From Ascarosepion bandense (lineage: Eukaryota; Mollusca; Cephalopoda; Sepiida; Sepiidae), in the NCBI GenBank assembly GCA_037127315.1, contig JBBBDQ010000348.1, positions 1,861,001-1,925,000 on the forward strand: a stretch of 64,000 nucleotides of DNA. The letters run 5' to 3'. The notes beneath the pieces are model-generated. The model did not search any database and was not told the DNA's origin. It was given only the letters and a program-made list of their open reading frames with translations. A program made the translations under genes and the position numbers. Positions 19,167 through 30,079 of this stretch are shown in pieces. The first letter of the stretch is position 1; the number at the start of each line of letters is the position of its first letter.

Positions 19167-22125
19167 GAGGATAAAGCCAAAAACTATACCAACAAATACA
19201 CGGAAATAGACAACACAATTTTTACAAAAATAAAAGACATATGCCCAAAAGAAACACAAAAATTCTTATCGGATTTATGGGAATCAAAATGTAAGAAGGA
19301 AGAAGAAAAATCCCGGAAAATTCTAGAAAAGAAAATAACCTGGTTAAAAGCTCTACCAAACCTGAAAGAATCGGACAAAAAAAACGCGGGATACACCAAA
19401 CAAGGCTTTATTAAGAAAAGAAACCCAGGACAAAATACATACTCAAGAAACCCACATGAGGGACAAAATAGACACAAACATTTCAGACCACAGCATTATT
19501 ACAACACACCCACACATCCAAACATCAGGCCCACCCACAAAATCAAACCAAACCACATTAAAAAAAAACACACAACGAAGAATTATGCTATAACAATAAC
19601 TACAATATTCACACACCTACAAGTCCACCCACTCCGCACAACGAACGATTATTCTATAACAATATCTACAATATTCACACACCTACAAGCCCACCCATAC
19701 CGGGCCAAACAACAACAAACACACATAGAGGGTCTCCTCACCATAACTACAACAGACAAAACTCCAAAACATTCCCCAGCACACAGAATGTACAATACCA
19801 CAACTACTACTACAAACCCCGTCAGGGTAGTACATTCACCCACCAAAGATCACCTAGTCACACAAACATCACACTCTCCAACCCAACCACCTTCCACCGC
19901 GAAATGAATAGAAATACCCTACCTGTTAATAAACATTTTTTAGAATATCGGGTCAAAAGTAACAGACCAATTTAAAAAGTTTAAAAATCTAAAAAATACA
20001 AAACCCATTCTAATCAATCTTTCCTCGCACTCTTTAAAAAAAGAAATAAACATTCTAAAATTAGGTTTAAAATTCTGCCCCACCCCTCAAAAGAACATCA
20101 CAGACCTAAAGAATGATCTCAAAGAGTTCGAACGAAAATTTAGACTTCTCGAAATACTACATAGCAAAAATAACACTACCGACAACTCAATAGTAAAAAA
20201 TAAATCCAAATATTTCCCTAACAAAAACTATAATTCTAATGAAATAAACACATTCTTTGAAAGAATCTGGGATACAGGCTTTAAGAACGAACCCAACACC
20301 CATACGAATCTCACACACGCACAAAGACTTGCACTAGAAAACATCCGCAATAACAATGACATAATAATAAAGGAAGCTGACAAGGGCGGGGCTGTAGTTA
20401 TCATGAACAAAAACTCTTACCAAACAAACATTCTACACATGCTAGGAGACGAAAACGACTACAAAGAAATCAACCAAAATATAGATACAAAAGTTACATC
20501 AAAAATAAAAAAAGCTCTGCCTTACACACAATAGAATGTTAACGAAAAAAGAAAAAGATTTCCTTACAGAATTCATTTAAAAAACTAGTAATTTTTACGG
20601 ACTTCCAAAGGTACACAAATCAAATGAAATAAAGACAGCTATCCAGGAACAAAACTCGGAATACATCCACACCCCAAACCCTAAAGACCTCAAATTCAGA
20701 CCAATTGTAGCGGGACCAGTCTGCCCAACAAGCAGACTGAGCAATCTAATAGACAAATTATTACAACCTTACACTACTAAAATAAAAAGTTACATCAGAG
20801 ATAGAATACATTTCTTAAATTTCCTACCAAAAGAAGTAAACCCTAATACACTCTTAGCAACTTTTGACGTTAACAGCCTGTACAGCAACATACCCCACGA
20901 ACTAGGCAAACAAGCAATTTCATTTTGGATAGAAAAACTTCCCACAAAACTTCTCAAATGAATTCATTCTACAAAGTATAGCCCTAATTTTACATAACAA
21001 TTCCTTTCAATTTGATAACAAGAATTATATACAAATGATAGGCACTGCAATGGGAACAAAAATGGCACCTACATACGCAACACTCACCCTAGCATATCTA
21101 GAAGAAGACCTATACATCCAAATAGGACATAAATATGAGGAAAATATAAAAACAGAATTCACAAAATCGTGGAAAAGATTCATGGATGACTGTTTTATCC
21201 TTTGGAAACCATCATGGGGAGATATTAACGAACTACATAACACACTGCAACAACTACACCCCAAAATTAAGTTCACACTAGAATATAGCTATAAAGAATT
21301 AGCTTTTCTAGACATACTAATAATAAAAAACGAGAGCAACCACATCATCACAGACATTTACCACAAAACCACAGACACCCAACAAAATACGCCTAGAGGA
21401 ATTACGAAAAACATTAAAAATGAGAGGATATCCCACACTACTAATACACAAGGGTTTCCAACTAGCAAAAAAGATACCATTAGAATCACTCCGGAACACA
21501 AAAAAACAACTGGAAAAAATAGAAAATAACGAAAACATACTATCATACGTCTCCACTCACAACAACAACAATCCGGAATTATTCACTAGGATTAAAACCC
21601 ACATAGAATTACTAAACAACAATGAAAAAATAAAAGAAATCTTAGAGACAACCAAAATAATCAATAGTAAACGCCAGCCCAAAAATTTAAAAGACATCCT
21701 CATCTCATCAAAATTTGAACAACAACACACAATACAGGGGGTCAAAAATGCAACAAAAAAAGATGTGGGGTTTGCAAAATAATAATAGAAGGAAAATATT
21801 TCCAGTTCGAAAACCCAACTACATTCGAAATAAAATCGGATCTAAGCTGCAACTCGAAAAATGTAATTTACGCTCTAAAATGCGACAGATGCACAAAAAT
21901 ATACACAGGAGCGACACAATGCTTAAATCATCGTATCTCACTTCATAAGAGCAATATCAGATTATCACATAACAGGAAATTATATGTCTCTAAACATCTA
22001 CATGAATGCAGTAACGGCCTATTTTCAGTCAAACCAATCTATCAAAATATTAATTATGAGATTTTATTAATGCAGGAAGAAAGATTCATAAAAAAATACA
22101 AAACTTCGATCAACAAAACAACATA
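19163..22125 (+). pseudogene. Penelope-like retroelement, RT plus GIY-YIG
   Basis: The N-terminal region is open for about 110 codons (FLSDLWESKCKKEEEKS, KITWLKALPN). The RT region follows in several frames: LEIIRNNN-type segment with IIIKEADKGGAVVIMN (20,370-20,410), then FYGLPKVHKS (near 20,595-20,625). After that come FRPIVAGPVCPTSRLSNLID (near 20,700-20,757), ATFDVNSLYSNIPHELG, GTAMGTKMAPTYA (21,041-21,079), FMDDCFILW with the catalytic DD (near 21,180-21,205) and LAFLDILI. The C-terminal GIY-YIG domain has CGVCKIIIEG, NVIYALKCDRCTKIYTGAT, LNHRISLHK and HLHECS, ending at the stop near 22,125. PLEs combine exactly these two enzymes. At least two frameshifts, one in-frame stop and a deletion near 21,380 inactivate it. 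Confidence 0.93.
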
Positions 22126-22416
22126 AAAAATAAACACACTGCAAAACATACAGAAAAACGCATACATATACTCATAGATAAAAAAATACACACACCAATC
22201 TCAAAAGCAAATCCAATTCTTACTAAATAAATAAATAAATAAAAACACCCACACACGCAGACACATAGAGACACACACAGAGAATACAATCCAACTATCA
22301 CACACCGAAAAACACACAGAAACACGCATACATATACACAAAATAAAAAACACGTATACATATACACACAATAAATAAAAACACCCACACACACAAACGG
22401 ACATAAATAAAAGAGG

Positions 22417-22470
<54 letters not shown>

Positions 22471-22775
22471 ATCACCAAACCCATAAGATAATAAAGATAC
22501 ACCAGAATGCCTTAAGACAACACTTTACCCTTTCATCTGTTTATTTATTTAACTGGTCAACCCATTACGACACATGCTGACAGAGAAAAGAGACGATTCA
22601 AACAGCATTGAACTCACATTATTCTAATTTAATTTATTTTATTATATACTTTTTATTTTCTTACTGTTCTTTTTTTGTATATATATTTTTTACTGTTCTT
22701 ATTTTTCACATACTTCCTATTAACTTTAAACAGAATGATCAGATAGTCAGAGAAACCCAAACGTAAAACAACAAA
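22126..22775 (+). repeat. PLE 3' region with AC-rich tract
   Basis: Strand-asymmetric AC-rich sequence with (CA)n at about 22,420-22,466. It connects the PLE stop codon with the hammerhead-like motif. (Cys-Val)n frames on the minus strand are artefacts. Confidence 0.7.
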
Positions 22776-22826
22776 TTTGTTCGCCTGAAGAGAGTCAATT
22801 TTAGACTCGAAACACGTAGCGCAAAT
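22776..22826 (+). ncRNA. Hammerhead ribozyme-like motif, PLE 3' terminal region
   Basis: CTGAAGA (22,785-22,791) is followed by stem II GAGTC/GACTC with a 7-nt loop (22,792-22,808) and GAAA (22,809-22,812). A minimal stem III C-AC-G follows, then the cleavage triplet GTA (22,816-22,818). Stem I can form between CGC (22,782-22,784) and GCG (22,819-22,821), with further U/A pairing. PLEs are known to carry minimal type I hammerheads in their terminal repeats. The core here appears complete. Cleavage itself is untested. Confidence 0.72.
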
Positions 22827-22915
22827 CATGACAAATTAATACTCCATAACTTGTATGAATACCAAACAATAAATATATATTTAAAAAAAAAACGTTCACG
22901 GCTTCTCACACTTTT

Positions 22916-22917
<2 letters not shown>

Positions 22918-22974
<57 letters not shown>
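22918..22974. repeat. (TA)n microsatellite
   Basis: About 57 bp of TA. Overlapping Ile-Tyr frames on both strands are not genes. Confidence 0.97.
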
Positions 22975-22977
<3 letters not shown>

Positions 22978-23119
22978 GTAAAGCTGTCGTTCTACTCATT
23001 TCGAAAACCCTCCGAGTACATATGCGGAAGGAAAAAATGGTAATAAAAAAAGAACGAGCAAAGCACCCGAACATCAGTCAAAGAAAAAAAAAGCACAATA
23101 CGCAAGTAGAGCAAACTAA

Positions 23120-23277
23120 GTAAATAACAAACCTAGAGAGCCAACGAACCTACCAAAGTTTCACCAAATTGGTTCTTCAGAAAAGAAGAGCCAACTTTCT
23201 AAAGAGCCAACTTTCCCTGAAGAACCAATTTGGTGAAATCTTGGTAGGTTCGTTGGCTCTCTAGGTTTGTTATTTAC
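23120..23277. repeat. Large palindrome, 61-bp arms
   Basis: Arms 23,120-23,180 and 23,217-23,277 pair with two mismatches. The 36-nt centre contains a 16-bp direct repeat (AAGAGCCAACTTTC, with neighbours). A transcript would be a 158-nt hairpin. No transposase or SINE signature was seen. Confidence 0.95.
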
Positions 23278-23419
23278 CTTATTGTTAAATATAAGAGAAA
23301 ATGAATGTCTATTATATTTAATCATGAGCCGTTCTAAACGTCGTATTTTTGCATTAATTTCAGTTGAAAAGAAAGACAAAAATTCTCCAACATTTGGAAA
23401 ATTATTTATTGGTTTTCTT

Positions 23420-23451
23420 CTAAGCTTTCGGCTCAAATGAGCCATCTTCAG
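23420..23451 (-). ncRNA. Hammerhead-like core, minus strand
   Basis: The minus strand reads CTGAAGA (23,451-23,445), then GGCTC/GAGCC around ATTT, then GAAA and GCTTA. Core and stem II agree with the PLE-type motif. Stem III has no room for a loop in a monomer, so activity would need a dimeric form, or the motif is dead. It lies beyond the PLE 3' end in opposite orientation. Confidence 0.5.
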
Positions 23452-23469
23452 AGAGGTTGTTTAAACTGA

Positions 23470-24051
23470 AATATTATAAAATCCACCATCACCGACGATT
23501 TTATTTTGTGTTGACATAAAACTCCGCTTGGCAACGGCAATAGTTACCAAAAATAATAAACGCAGTTCTTAAGTTTGCGATGTGGTTTTATGACGTCACA
23601 CCGCGGGATAGCGCGAAATGACAACAAAACCATCTAGTCAAATGCAATGTAATATGTTATTTCCTGTTTTAAAGTTGATTTTATTGAGTGATGGTTGTTT
23701 AGATTTGATGTACATGGCCTCCAATATCTGCAGGTTCCGCTTACTGTGTGTATGAGCAAGGATCACCGTATTGTTGGTTTCTAAAATGGATCAATTTTAT
23801 TTCATTGTACAGTCTTTTGCTATGATGTTCACCCTGTAAAATGTCCAAGAGTCTCTCGATATTACTGAGTAAGAGACATAGTTTATGCAGTTACCTGGAT
23901 AAGTTAACATGTAAGATTTTAGTTATCGGCTAAATATCCTCTTGGAATTTGTTTCATATAAAGAAACAACTCGAGCAGAACTTATGTCTCTGGTTCGCTG
24001 CAATGTGTGTCGCATCGACGGTCCCTGCCGTGTTGGTAAGAACTGTTAGAA
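23470..24051. other. Unassigned stretch
   Basis: No recognisable element between the PLE-type terminus and LINE-A. Confidence 0.45.
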
Positions 24052-24840
24052 CTTTTTTTATAATCATATCGCCCCAAGTGAGTAAGTGAAGGATGTGAAT
24101 ACTGAAGAAAGTGAAGTGGACGGAGAAAGGAGCATGAGAGAGAGGATGCAGGTTAGTGTGATAGGAGATAACTTTTTTTATAATCATATCCCCCTAAGCT
24201 AGGCATTTTACTATCACTGTTGTGCAGGGGGTCACATAGGAGGAAAGTTATGAGAAAGAGTGACAGGTTATAGGGGGTGTCATGAAGTGGGTAAGAGAAG
24301 GGTCAGAATGCTGATGAGAGTGGAGTAGACGGAGAAAGGAGCATGAGTGAGAGGATGCAGGTTAGTGAGATAGGAGATGACTTTTTTTTATAATCATATC
24401 CCCCCAAGCTAGGCATTTTACTATCACTGTTGTGCAGGGGGTCACATAGGAGGAATGTTACGAGAAAGGGTGACAGGTTATAGGAGGTGTCATGAAGTGG
24501 GTAAGAGAAGGATCAGAATGCTGATGAGAGTGGAGTAGACGGAGAAAGGAGCATGAGAGAGAGGATGCAGGTTAGTGAGATAGTAGATGACTATTGACTT
24601 TACATTTAAATTCTTGGAGATTGTAGCTGTCGGGAAATAAGTCAACGGAAGGGAATTCCACATGCGGGAAGTGCGAGAAAAGAAGCTGATAAAGTAGAAT
24701 TTGCGTTTACATTTTATTGTTTTCACAGTAAAAGGGTGGGCTCTAGTTACTAATCTTGTGGTTCGAGTAAATTCATAATTAGAAAATAGTTCGTCTAAAT
24801 ACTTTCCATGGAAATAGCGATAGGGCAGCAAGTGGCTTGC
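24052..24840 (-). pseudogene. LINE-A fragment with tandem 3' UTR copies
   Basis: The minus frame at 24,490-24,831 keeps the LINE-A C-terminus (YRYFHGKYLDELF, FSRTSRMWNSLPLTYFP). Its 3' UTR is repeated: near-identical blocks each end in a T run and ATAATCATATC at 24,052, 24,171 and 24,382, with a period of about 207 bp. The first block is shortened. It belongs to the LINE-A subfamily ending GCATGCC-type/TTGGGG rather than the GCGGAAACGCC one. Confidence 0.85.
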
Positions 24841-25691
24841 ATCGTTTCGTCTCTGAGAAGGGATTGTAAAGATGGAAATAATTTGTCACCGGCAAGGACG
24901 CGGAGGCACAGTCTGAATCAATTGAGACTAAAACGTGAAAAGTCGACCGCTTTTTTCTATATATTGGAATAGTGCACTAGTCTCGGCGTGATTTGTCTCT
25001 CGTAACGTTAAAGGTGAACAAATACTTTCTGGAGAAGTACTGCGAGCTGACGTTAGAAAAATCACGCCTATCAGGAAAATAAGAACAAATAACAGTACTA
25101 TTTTTGTTAAAAGCAATCATGTAATTTTACAAAACGACGAAATAAGGAAATTGTGGAGAGCCATTTTTGCCTCCATCCTGAAGTGCCATCCCAAATAGAG
25201 AGAAAGAATAATCAATTGTTAGGTCATTTAAGTTCGATAATTACAGTCGTTCCTCTATTGCTACCAATTTCTGAGATTTGAAGGGATTTGCCCTTCCTCC
25301 GCCCAAATCGAGGCGAGTTGTGACACCAGGTCGGTTTTATAACGTAGACACCGGAGCAGATATTATCAGGCAACTGGTAAAAATTTACCCTGCCCACACC
25401 ATGACTGAGCATTACGATTCTATGTTCTAATCTTGTATTAGCTGGTCATGCTTCTCAGCCAAAAGACCGAGAACGATTTTTAAGCATAGCTTAGATATGA
25501 CACAAGGGCAAAAGTATGGATAACCCAGCGAGGATCGAACTGATTACTCATTACACCGCGTCAAAGAACCCACATTCCTTACAATTGAGTGTCTGTACAT
25601 ATTTCAATTTATTTTTCTTGATTATTGTTAACCTAGCAGTCACCAGGACAAATGGTCTAACAAACGATCAATAAAAGATTTTAAAAAATCA
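24841..25691. other. Unassigned stretch
   Basis: About 850 bp without recognisable elements or long frames. Confidence 0.5.
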
Positions 25692-25746
25692 CCATCAGCC
25701 AGTCAGTTAAGCACCATACACGTGATACACGCTTTGAGCGATCATA
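25692..25746 (-). mobile_element. SINE-1 3' end fragment
   Basis: Complement of the terminal SINE-1 segment (CAGCCAGTCAGTTAAGCACC, GATACACGCTTTGAGCGATC). Only 55 bp remain. Confidence 0.75.
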
Positions 25747-25881
25747 TGCATTTTTAACCGCCACCTTTTTCGTTATTATAAGAACTTAAACTATTAAGCT
25801 TGAATGTTACATTTAGAAACATTCTACATTGAGTTTAAGAAAAGCAAACAAAAGTATTTTCGGAAATTCTATCAGTTCAAA

Positions 25882-25917
<36 letters not shown>

Positions 25918-26133
25918 GATTATTATTGCCTTTGATTTCTCTTGTATAAACATTTCCTTCCGGGTCCTAACCAGACACCTAAAATCATAAATAGCTTCAT
26001 GACATTTTCGTGGATCACTTTTGTAAAAATTTAAACCAAACCAAGACCATAGATATTTTACATCGATAAAACTCTTCGAGATATGGCTGACGTAATTATG
26101 TTGTCGATTCTTTTATTTCTTTTATTTCTTTAA
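25747..26133. other. Unassigned, with (TTA)n
   Basis: Contains a (TTA)n tract near 25,884-25,917. Nothing else is seen. Confidence 0.5.
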
Positions 26134-26203
26134 CCCGTAACACGGTCGTTGGGTATCAGACACCGACGCTCTTTATATCATTGATCACGACCGTGTTCCA
26201 GGG
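26134..26203. mobile_element. 70-bp piggyBac-like miniature element
   Basis: Begins CCCGTAACACGGTCGT and ends ACGACCGTGTTCCAGGG, inverted ends matching at about 15 of 17 positions. It is flanked on both sides by TTAA (26,130-26,133 and 26,204-26,207), the invariant piggyBac target. CCC..GGG termini next to TTAA fit that superfamily. Only about 37 bp separate the ends. Confidence 0.75.
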
Positions 26204-26487
26204 TTAAGGCATGCGCTATCAGAAATATCTTTAATGAGTGTATCAAAACCATTTTCAATCAATCAGAAAAATGCAACTAATGGTTTTTGTTTGTTACGGC
26301 TACATTTCATGATTTGTTTTTCTATCACCAATAACAACACCGTGTTCCAGGGTTAAGGCATGCGCTATCAGAAATATCTTTAATGCGTGTATCAAAACCA
26401 TTTTCAATCAATCAGAAAAATGCAACTAATGGTTTTTGTTTGTTACGGCTACATTTCATGATTTATTTTTCTATCACCAATAACAAC
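26191..26487. repeat. Tandem duplication, period 149 bp
   Basis: Two copies starting at 26,191 and 26,340 differ at only a few positions. Each includes the right end of the piggyBac-like element and GGGTTAAGG, so the duplication happened after that element inserted. Confidence 0.92.
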
Positions 26488-27361
26488 ACTAGCGTTACAT
26501 GGACGAAGTGCTCAGGGTGTTAGCTGTACTTATCAAGACAATTTTTTGTATATCTTTTAAGATGGAAGTTCCAGGAATTCTTTCAGTGTTTTATTATGTT
26601 CCTTTTTTTTATCTTTCCAAGTGCTCCTAATATGACTGGTTCTATTCTTATTTTCAATTACCATTTTTGTTTTTTCGATTTACAGGACTTTTTTATTTCG
26701 ATAATTTTCCAGATTCCGTGGTTGCTATGTAACAGGTAACTGTGAAAGCCATATCAATTAAAAGGCAAATTTTTCTTTTCGGTTTTTGGAAAATATGACC
26801 GGCATATTTACTTCAATCATTCCGTCTGTGAACATCGTGTAATCCTATAGAATTGTGCCGTTTTTTATTTCTGTAGTCTGTGCTGGGTGATGTTCATACT
26901 AGTGCTTGTTAACATCTCCAAAGTGTATACGCATCGTGCATTGTAAATATTACCCCAATCTATCGTGATGATTTTTATATTAATTTGGCGCAAGTACGAA
27001 ATATCTTTAGATTAGTTGGTCGATGGTTTCTTGATATTTGTTCCAGAACCTCCATTTTAGAGCCACACTTTTATGTATGATATTTGCCTGAAGTTTGTGA
27101 AAAGATGCTGGTCTTGCGCTGCAGTAATAAAACCTTCCGTTTCGGCCTTTAATCTAGAAGCTCGTAACCGTCGATGAGTAATTTTATCAATGTCGGCTTT
27201 ATTAACACGATCTTGATTTTAGTTATATAGAAATTTGATTTGCCAGCATTGTTTCAGGTCTTCAAGAGTTTTATCCTTGGTTTTCTTTGTCATATTTCTG
27301 CTGCAACATTGGGGTGTTGGGTTCTGTTTTCGTTTTAGGTTTTTCATAATATTCTTCATTT
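26488..27361 (-). pseudogene. RLE-LINE, C-terminal zinc-finger and endonuclease part
   Basis: Minus strand, reading from 27,361 down: QNPTPQCC.., DLKQCWQIKFLYN, then RLRASRLKAETEGFITAAQD (near 27,110-27,170), the cysteine/histidine finger region, and a degraded MPVIF..KEKF..LIWL. That last block corresponds to the PDIV..K....LID part of a restriction-like endonuclease. It ends in a tail homologous to the 39.65-kb copy. Elements of the R2/R4/NeSL type cut DNA with this C-terminal nuclease. The clade is not assigned. It contains many stops. Confidence 0.78.
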
Positions 27362-28690
27362 TTTTGTACCCTGTACTTTCAGGACGTAGGCGATCATGGC
27401 TTTCCATATCTCTCTATCCCGGGTGGTTCTTAGCACCCATTCTCCTGTTACACCACACAACCCTCATCCTGTCATCCACCTGATCCGGCACTTCAAATAT
27501 GTTATCCACTGCTTCCCCCTGTCTCTTTTCTCCTCTATCTGGCCTGTTAGTATCAAGTTCTCCAAACACTCCTTCCTCATTGCATGTCCCAGGAACTTCA
27601 GCTGTCTCTTCCTAATGCTCAGTAGTAATTCCTTTTCGTTTCCATCATTTCGAAGACCTCATCATTGCTCATATTGTCGACCCATGATACGCAGCATCCT
27701 TTAGTAGAACCACACTTCAGTTGCTTCATATTTTTCTTTTATCTTCGATGGTATTGTCCAGCATTCACTGCCATATTGAAGAACTGACATCACATAGCAA
27801 TCCAGTACTCTCTTCTTTGTTTCTTGCAAAATTGTCATGTTTCTTAATACTTTACTCAACTTCTGGAATTCTTCCTTCGCCATGCCAGTTCCCCTTCGGA
27901 TATCTGTGTCGCACTTTCTGTCTTCTGTTAGACTCCTTCCCAGGTATTTAAATGTTTGTGCCTGCTTGATTTTAGTATCCCTTACCTGTATTTGGTAGTT
28001 TGAGCTGCTCTTTTTGTTGATGACCATGCAGTTGGTTTTCTTGCAGTTTATTTGTAGTCCTTTCTTGTCATTCTTTTCAGCTACCTTCTGTAGGAAGTCT
28101 TGTAGCTTCTTTTCCGTGTGTGCTATCAGCACTGTATCATCTGCGGATATCGTGAACTGAGCATGCACGCAACGATGAGGTGTTGGAAAGAATGGCAACA
28201 AAACGGAAATTAATACTGAGCATCAGGAAGAGACAACTGAAGTTCCTTGGAGAAACAATAATGAAGGGGAGCTTGGAGAACCTGATACTGACTGGCCAGA
28301 TAAAAGGAAAAAGAGACAGAGGAAGGCAGCGGATAACATATTTGCAGGGCCTGATCAGGTGGATGACCAAACGAGGGTTGCGAGGTGTAACAGGAGAACA
28401 AACTTACTAAGAGCCACAAGGGATAGGGAGACGTGGAGAACCATGATCGCCTACGTCCTGAAGGGAGAGTGTACAAAGAAGAAGAAGAAGAAGAAGAAGA
28501 TCATCTGCGTACCTTATGTTGCTTAAGTTATGGCCTCCGATTATGAATCCTGGCATAACCTCTAGGGTCCTCAAAATAGTCTCTCTGTACAAGTTAAATA
28601 GATCCGGTGAAAAGACACATCCTTGTCTTACGCCCCTTTCTATCTTTGTATATCTGCTGAATTCGTTACGAAATGTTAATCTCGTTTGTA
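27362..28690 (-). pseudogene. RTE-like LINE, inserted in RLE-LINE and split by another RTE
   Basis: Minus strand from 28,690: [15 protein letters not shown], then [17 protein letters not shown] (28,500-28,560). An inserted RTE copy follows (28,145-28,499). The frame resumes at DTVLIAHTEKKLQDFL (28,140 down), CKKTNCMVINKKSS, FKYLGRSLTEDRKCDTDIRR, QYGSECWTI, RMLRI and RKRQLKFLG, ending near 27,362. The frame 27,701-28,140 is open for about 145 codons, so this copy is moderately young. It sits inside the RLE-LINE, whose frame is found on both sides. Confidence 0.9.
28145..28499 (+). pseudogene. RTE copy nested in the catalytic motif of another RTE
   Basis: 5'-truncated RTE 3' end ([54 protein letters not shown]) with an (AAG)n tail. 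Direct repeats ATCATCTGC at 28,136-28,144 and 28,500-28,508 flank it exactly. They are the target duplication, lying in the codons for the older copy's YADD box. Confidence 0.93.
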
Positions 28691-29777
28691 TTTACTACTT
28701 TCTTTCATGATTGAATTGTTTTTTCTCTGTTTTCTTGTTGTTTGACTAATTGTATTATTCAGCTGTTTGTTGTTCTCATATATGGTAGTATGCCAATAGT
28801 TGTTGTGCTGTATGAAGATTATTGCTGAATAAGACCGTTTCGACCTTCTTAACGGGGTATGTATAGACATTCTATATCAGTCGTGGAATAATGCATCTTA
28901 TACTCAGAAAGAAACTTTCTTGACTTTCTTGACCATTCGTATGATGTGAGCCCAGTTCAAGGATCTGAGAGTATATTGAACCACTGCTATGACAAGGATA
29001 TTAACGGCCACAAATCTGTTCTGAGAAGTCAGTTCAGTTCTTTATATTAGTCAAACCTTTCTAATGTACCCTTTACATACCATTTCTTTCATTTTTAATG
29101 GAATGTCTATTTACACCGAAGTACTTATAAGTTTCTTCTTGCTCTCTAAATCTTTGATTGCTGCCTCATTGTCCTATCTAATTAGGGAAGTTTGTTGTAG
29201 GGATCTTTGTAAAATGGTGGCTTTAGAACATGTATCCAAACCAAATTGCATTCCAATGATTTCACTGAAATGTTTTACGTGATTCAGGTGACCTTCGAGG
29301 TCACTACCATTTTTTAGCATGAAGCTTTACATCTGCCATGTAAAATAGATGGTTTATTTGTTTTAGATATATTATAGGCACATTCCATTCTGTTAAATTG
29401 GCTGGTTAATGTTATTAGTAATATAAAAATTGTAAAGGAGACAGTCACCTTGACATACTCCTCTGTTGATGTTTATTTCACCACACAATCATATAAATTT
29501 CATTTATATGATTGAGGTGAAGTGTTTTCCATATTGACATACTTTGTTTGATCCAAATGATGACGACTGGTGATACTTTATATATTTAATGCCTTTGAGA
29601 TCTTGGATCGGGGTATACTATAGAATACCATTCGTTAATCTAACCAGGCACTACTGACACCTTTCTTTGTATTGGAGCAGTTTTCCAAGATCGTTCTATT
29701 AAGTAATTGATATTTACATCAGCAAGACCCACGTATTCATTCTTTTTGTTCAAGCTGTAGTATATCATTTTCCTAGA
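28676..29777 (-). pseudogene. RLE-LINE reverse transcriptase region
   Basis: Minus strand: QLLNRTILENCSNTKKGVSS and LDxRMVFYSIPRSKISKALN (29,590-29,740), the Y/F-D-S-V-P block. Then RGVCQGDCLLYNF (near 29,460), the QGDSLSP block; NGSDLEGHLNHVKHFSEIIG (29,255-29,315); IGMQFGLDTCSKATI; and RTELTSQNRFVAVNILVIAV (28,955-29,015). The region ends in [10 protein letters not shown] near 28,680. The catalytic Y-x-DD segment is destroyed. It is one continuous element with the pieces at 26.5-27.4, 30.1-30.9 and 31.5-33.4 kb. Confidence 0.8.
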
Positions 29778-30079
29778 TGTTATGGTGCTCTCCTACGAAG
29801 AAGGAACTCTTCTCCTGCTATATATAAATTACATGCGTGACTTCTAGAGAGCAGTCAAGTACAGCAGTTAATGAGAGCAGTTAACGACGGCTACTAGTCA
29901 GGCAACGTAATAATACCTTTGGAGTTACTTATTTCGATATTACTTATTATTAACACTTCTTTTGGATAATTTGTTTCTTGTTATACTAATACACTGTTTT
30001 GAATCAACCATCTTGTTCCGTGTCTCACTTCCGGCACAAACCGGTCACTACAATTTTGCGGCGAAGTTTCGCCCGAAGT
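29778..30079 (+). mobile_element. LTR-like insertion in the RLE-LINE
   Basis: Begins TGTTATGGTGCTC, has TATATATAAATT near 29,820, and ends GGTCACTACA at 30,052. About 27 further bp follow before the RLE-LINE frame resumes. The repeated ATGT at 29,777-29,780 and 30,080-30,083 may be the target duplication. The right boundary is uncertain: either a solo LTR of 275 bp with a few internal bases, or a 300-bp insert. Confidence 0.55.

Noticed and set aside
21740..22125. Host or intron-encoded GIY-YIG homing endonuclease
   Set aside because: It follows Penelope-type RT blocks in the same orientation, so it is the PLE endonuclease domain.
28830..28870. Hammerhead-like CTGAATAAGACCGTTTCGACC
   Set aside because: The core reads CTGAATA instead of CTGANGA, and no GAAA plus cleavage triplet follows on the same strand.
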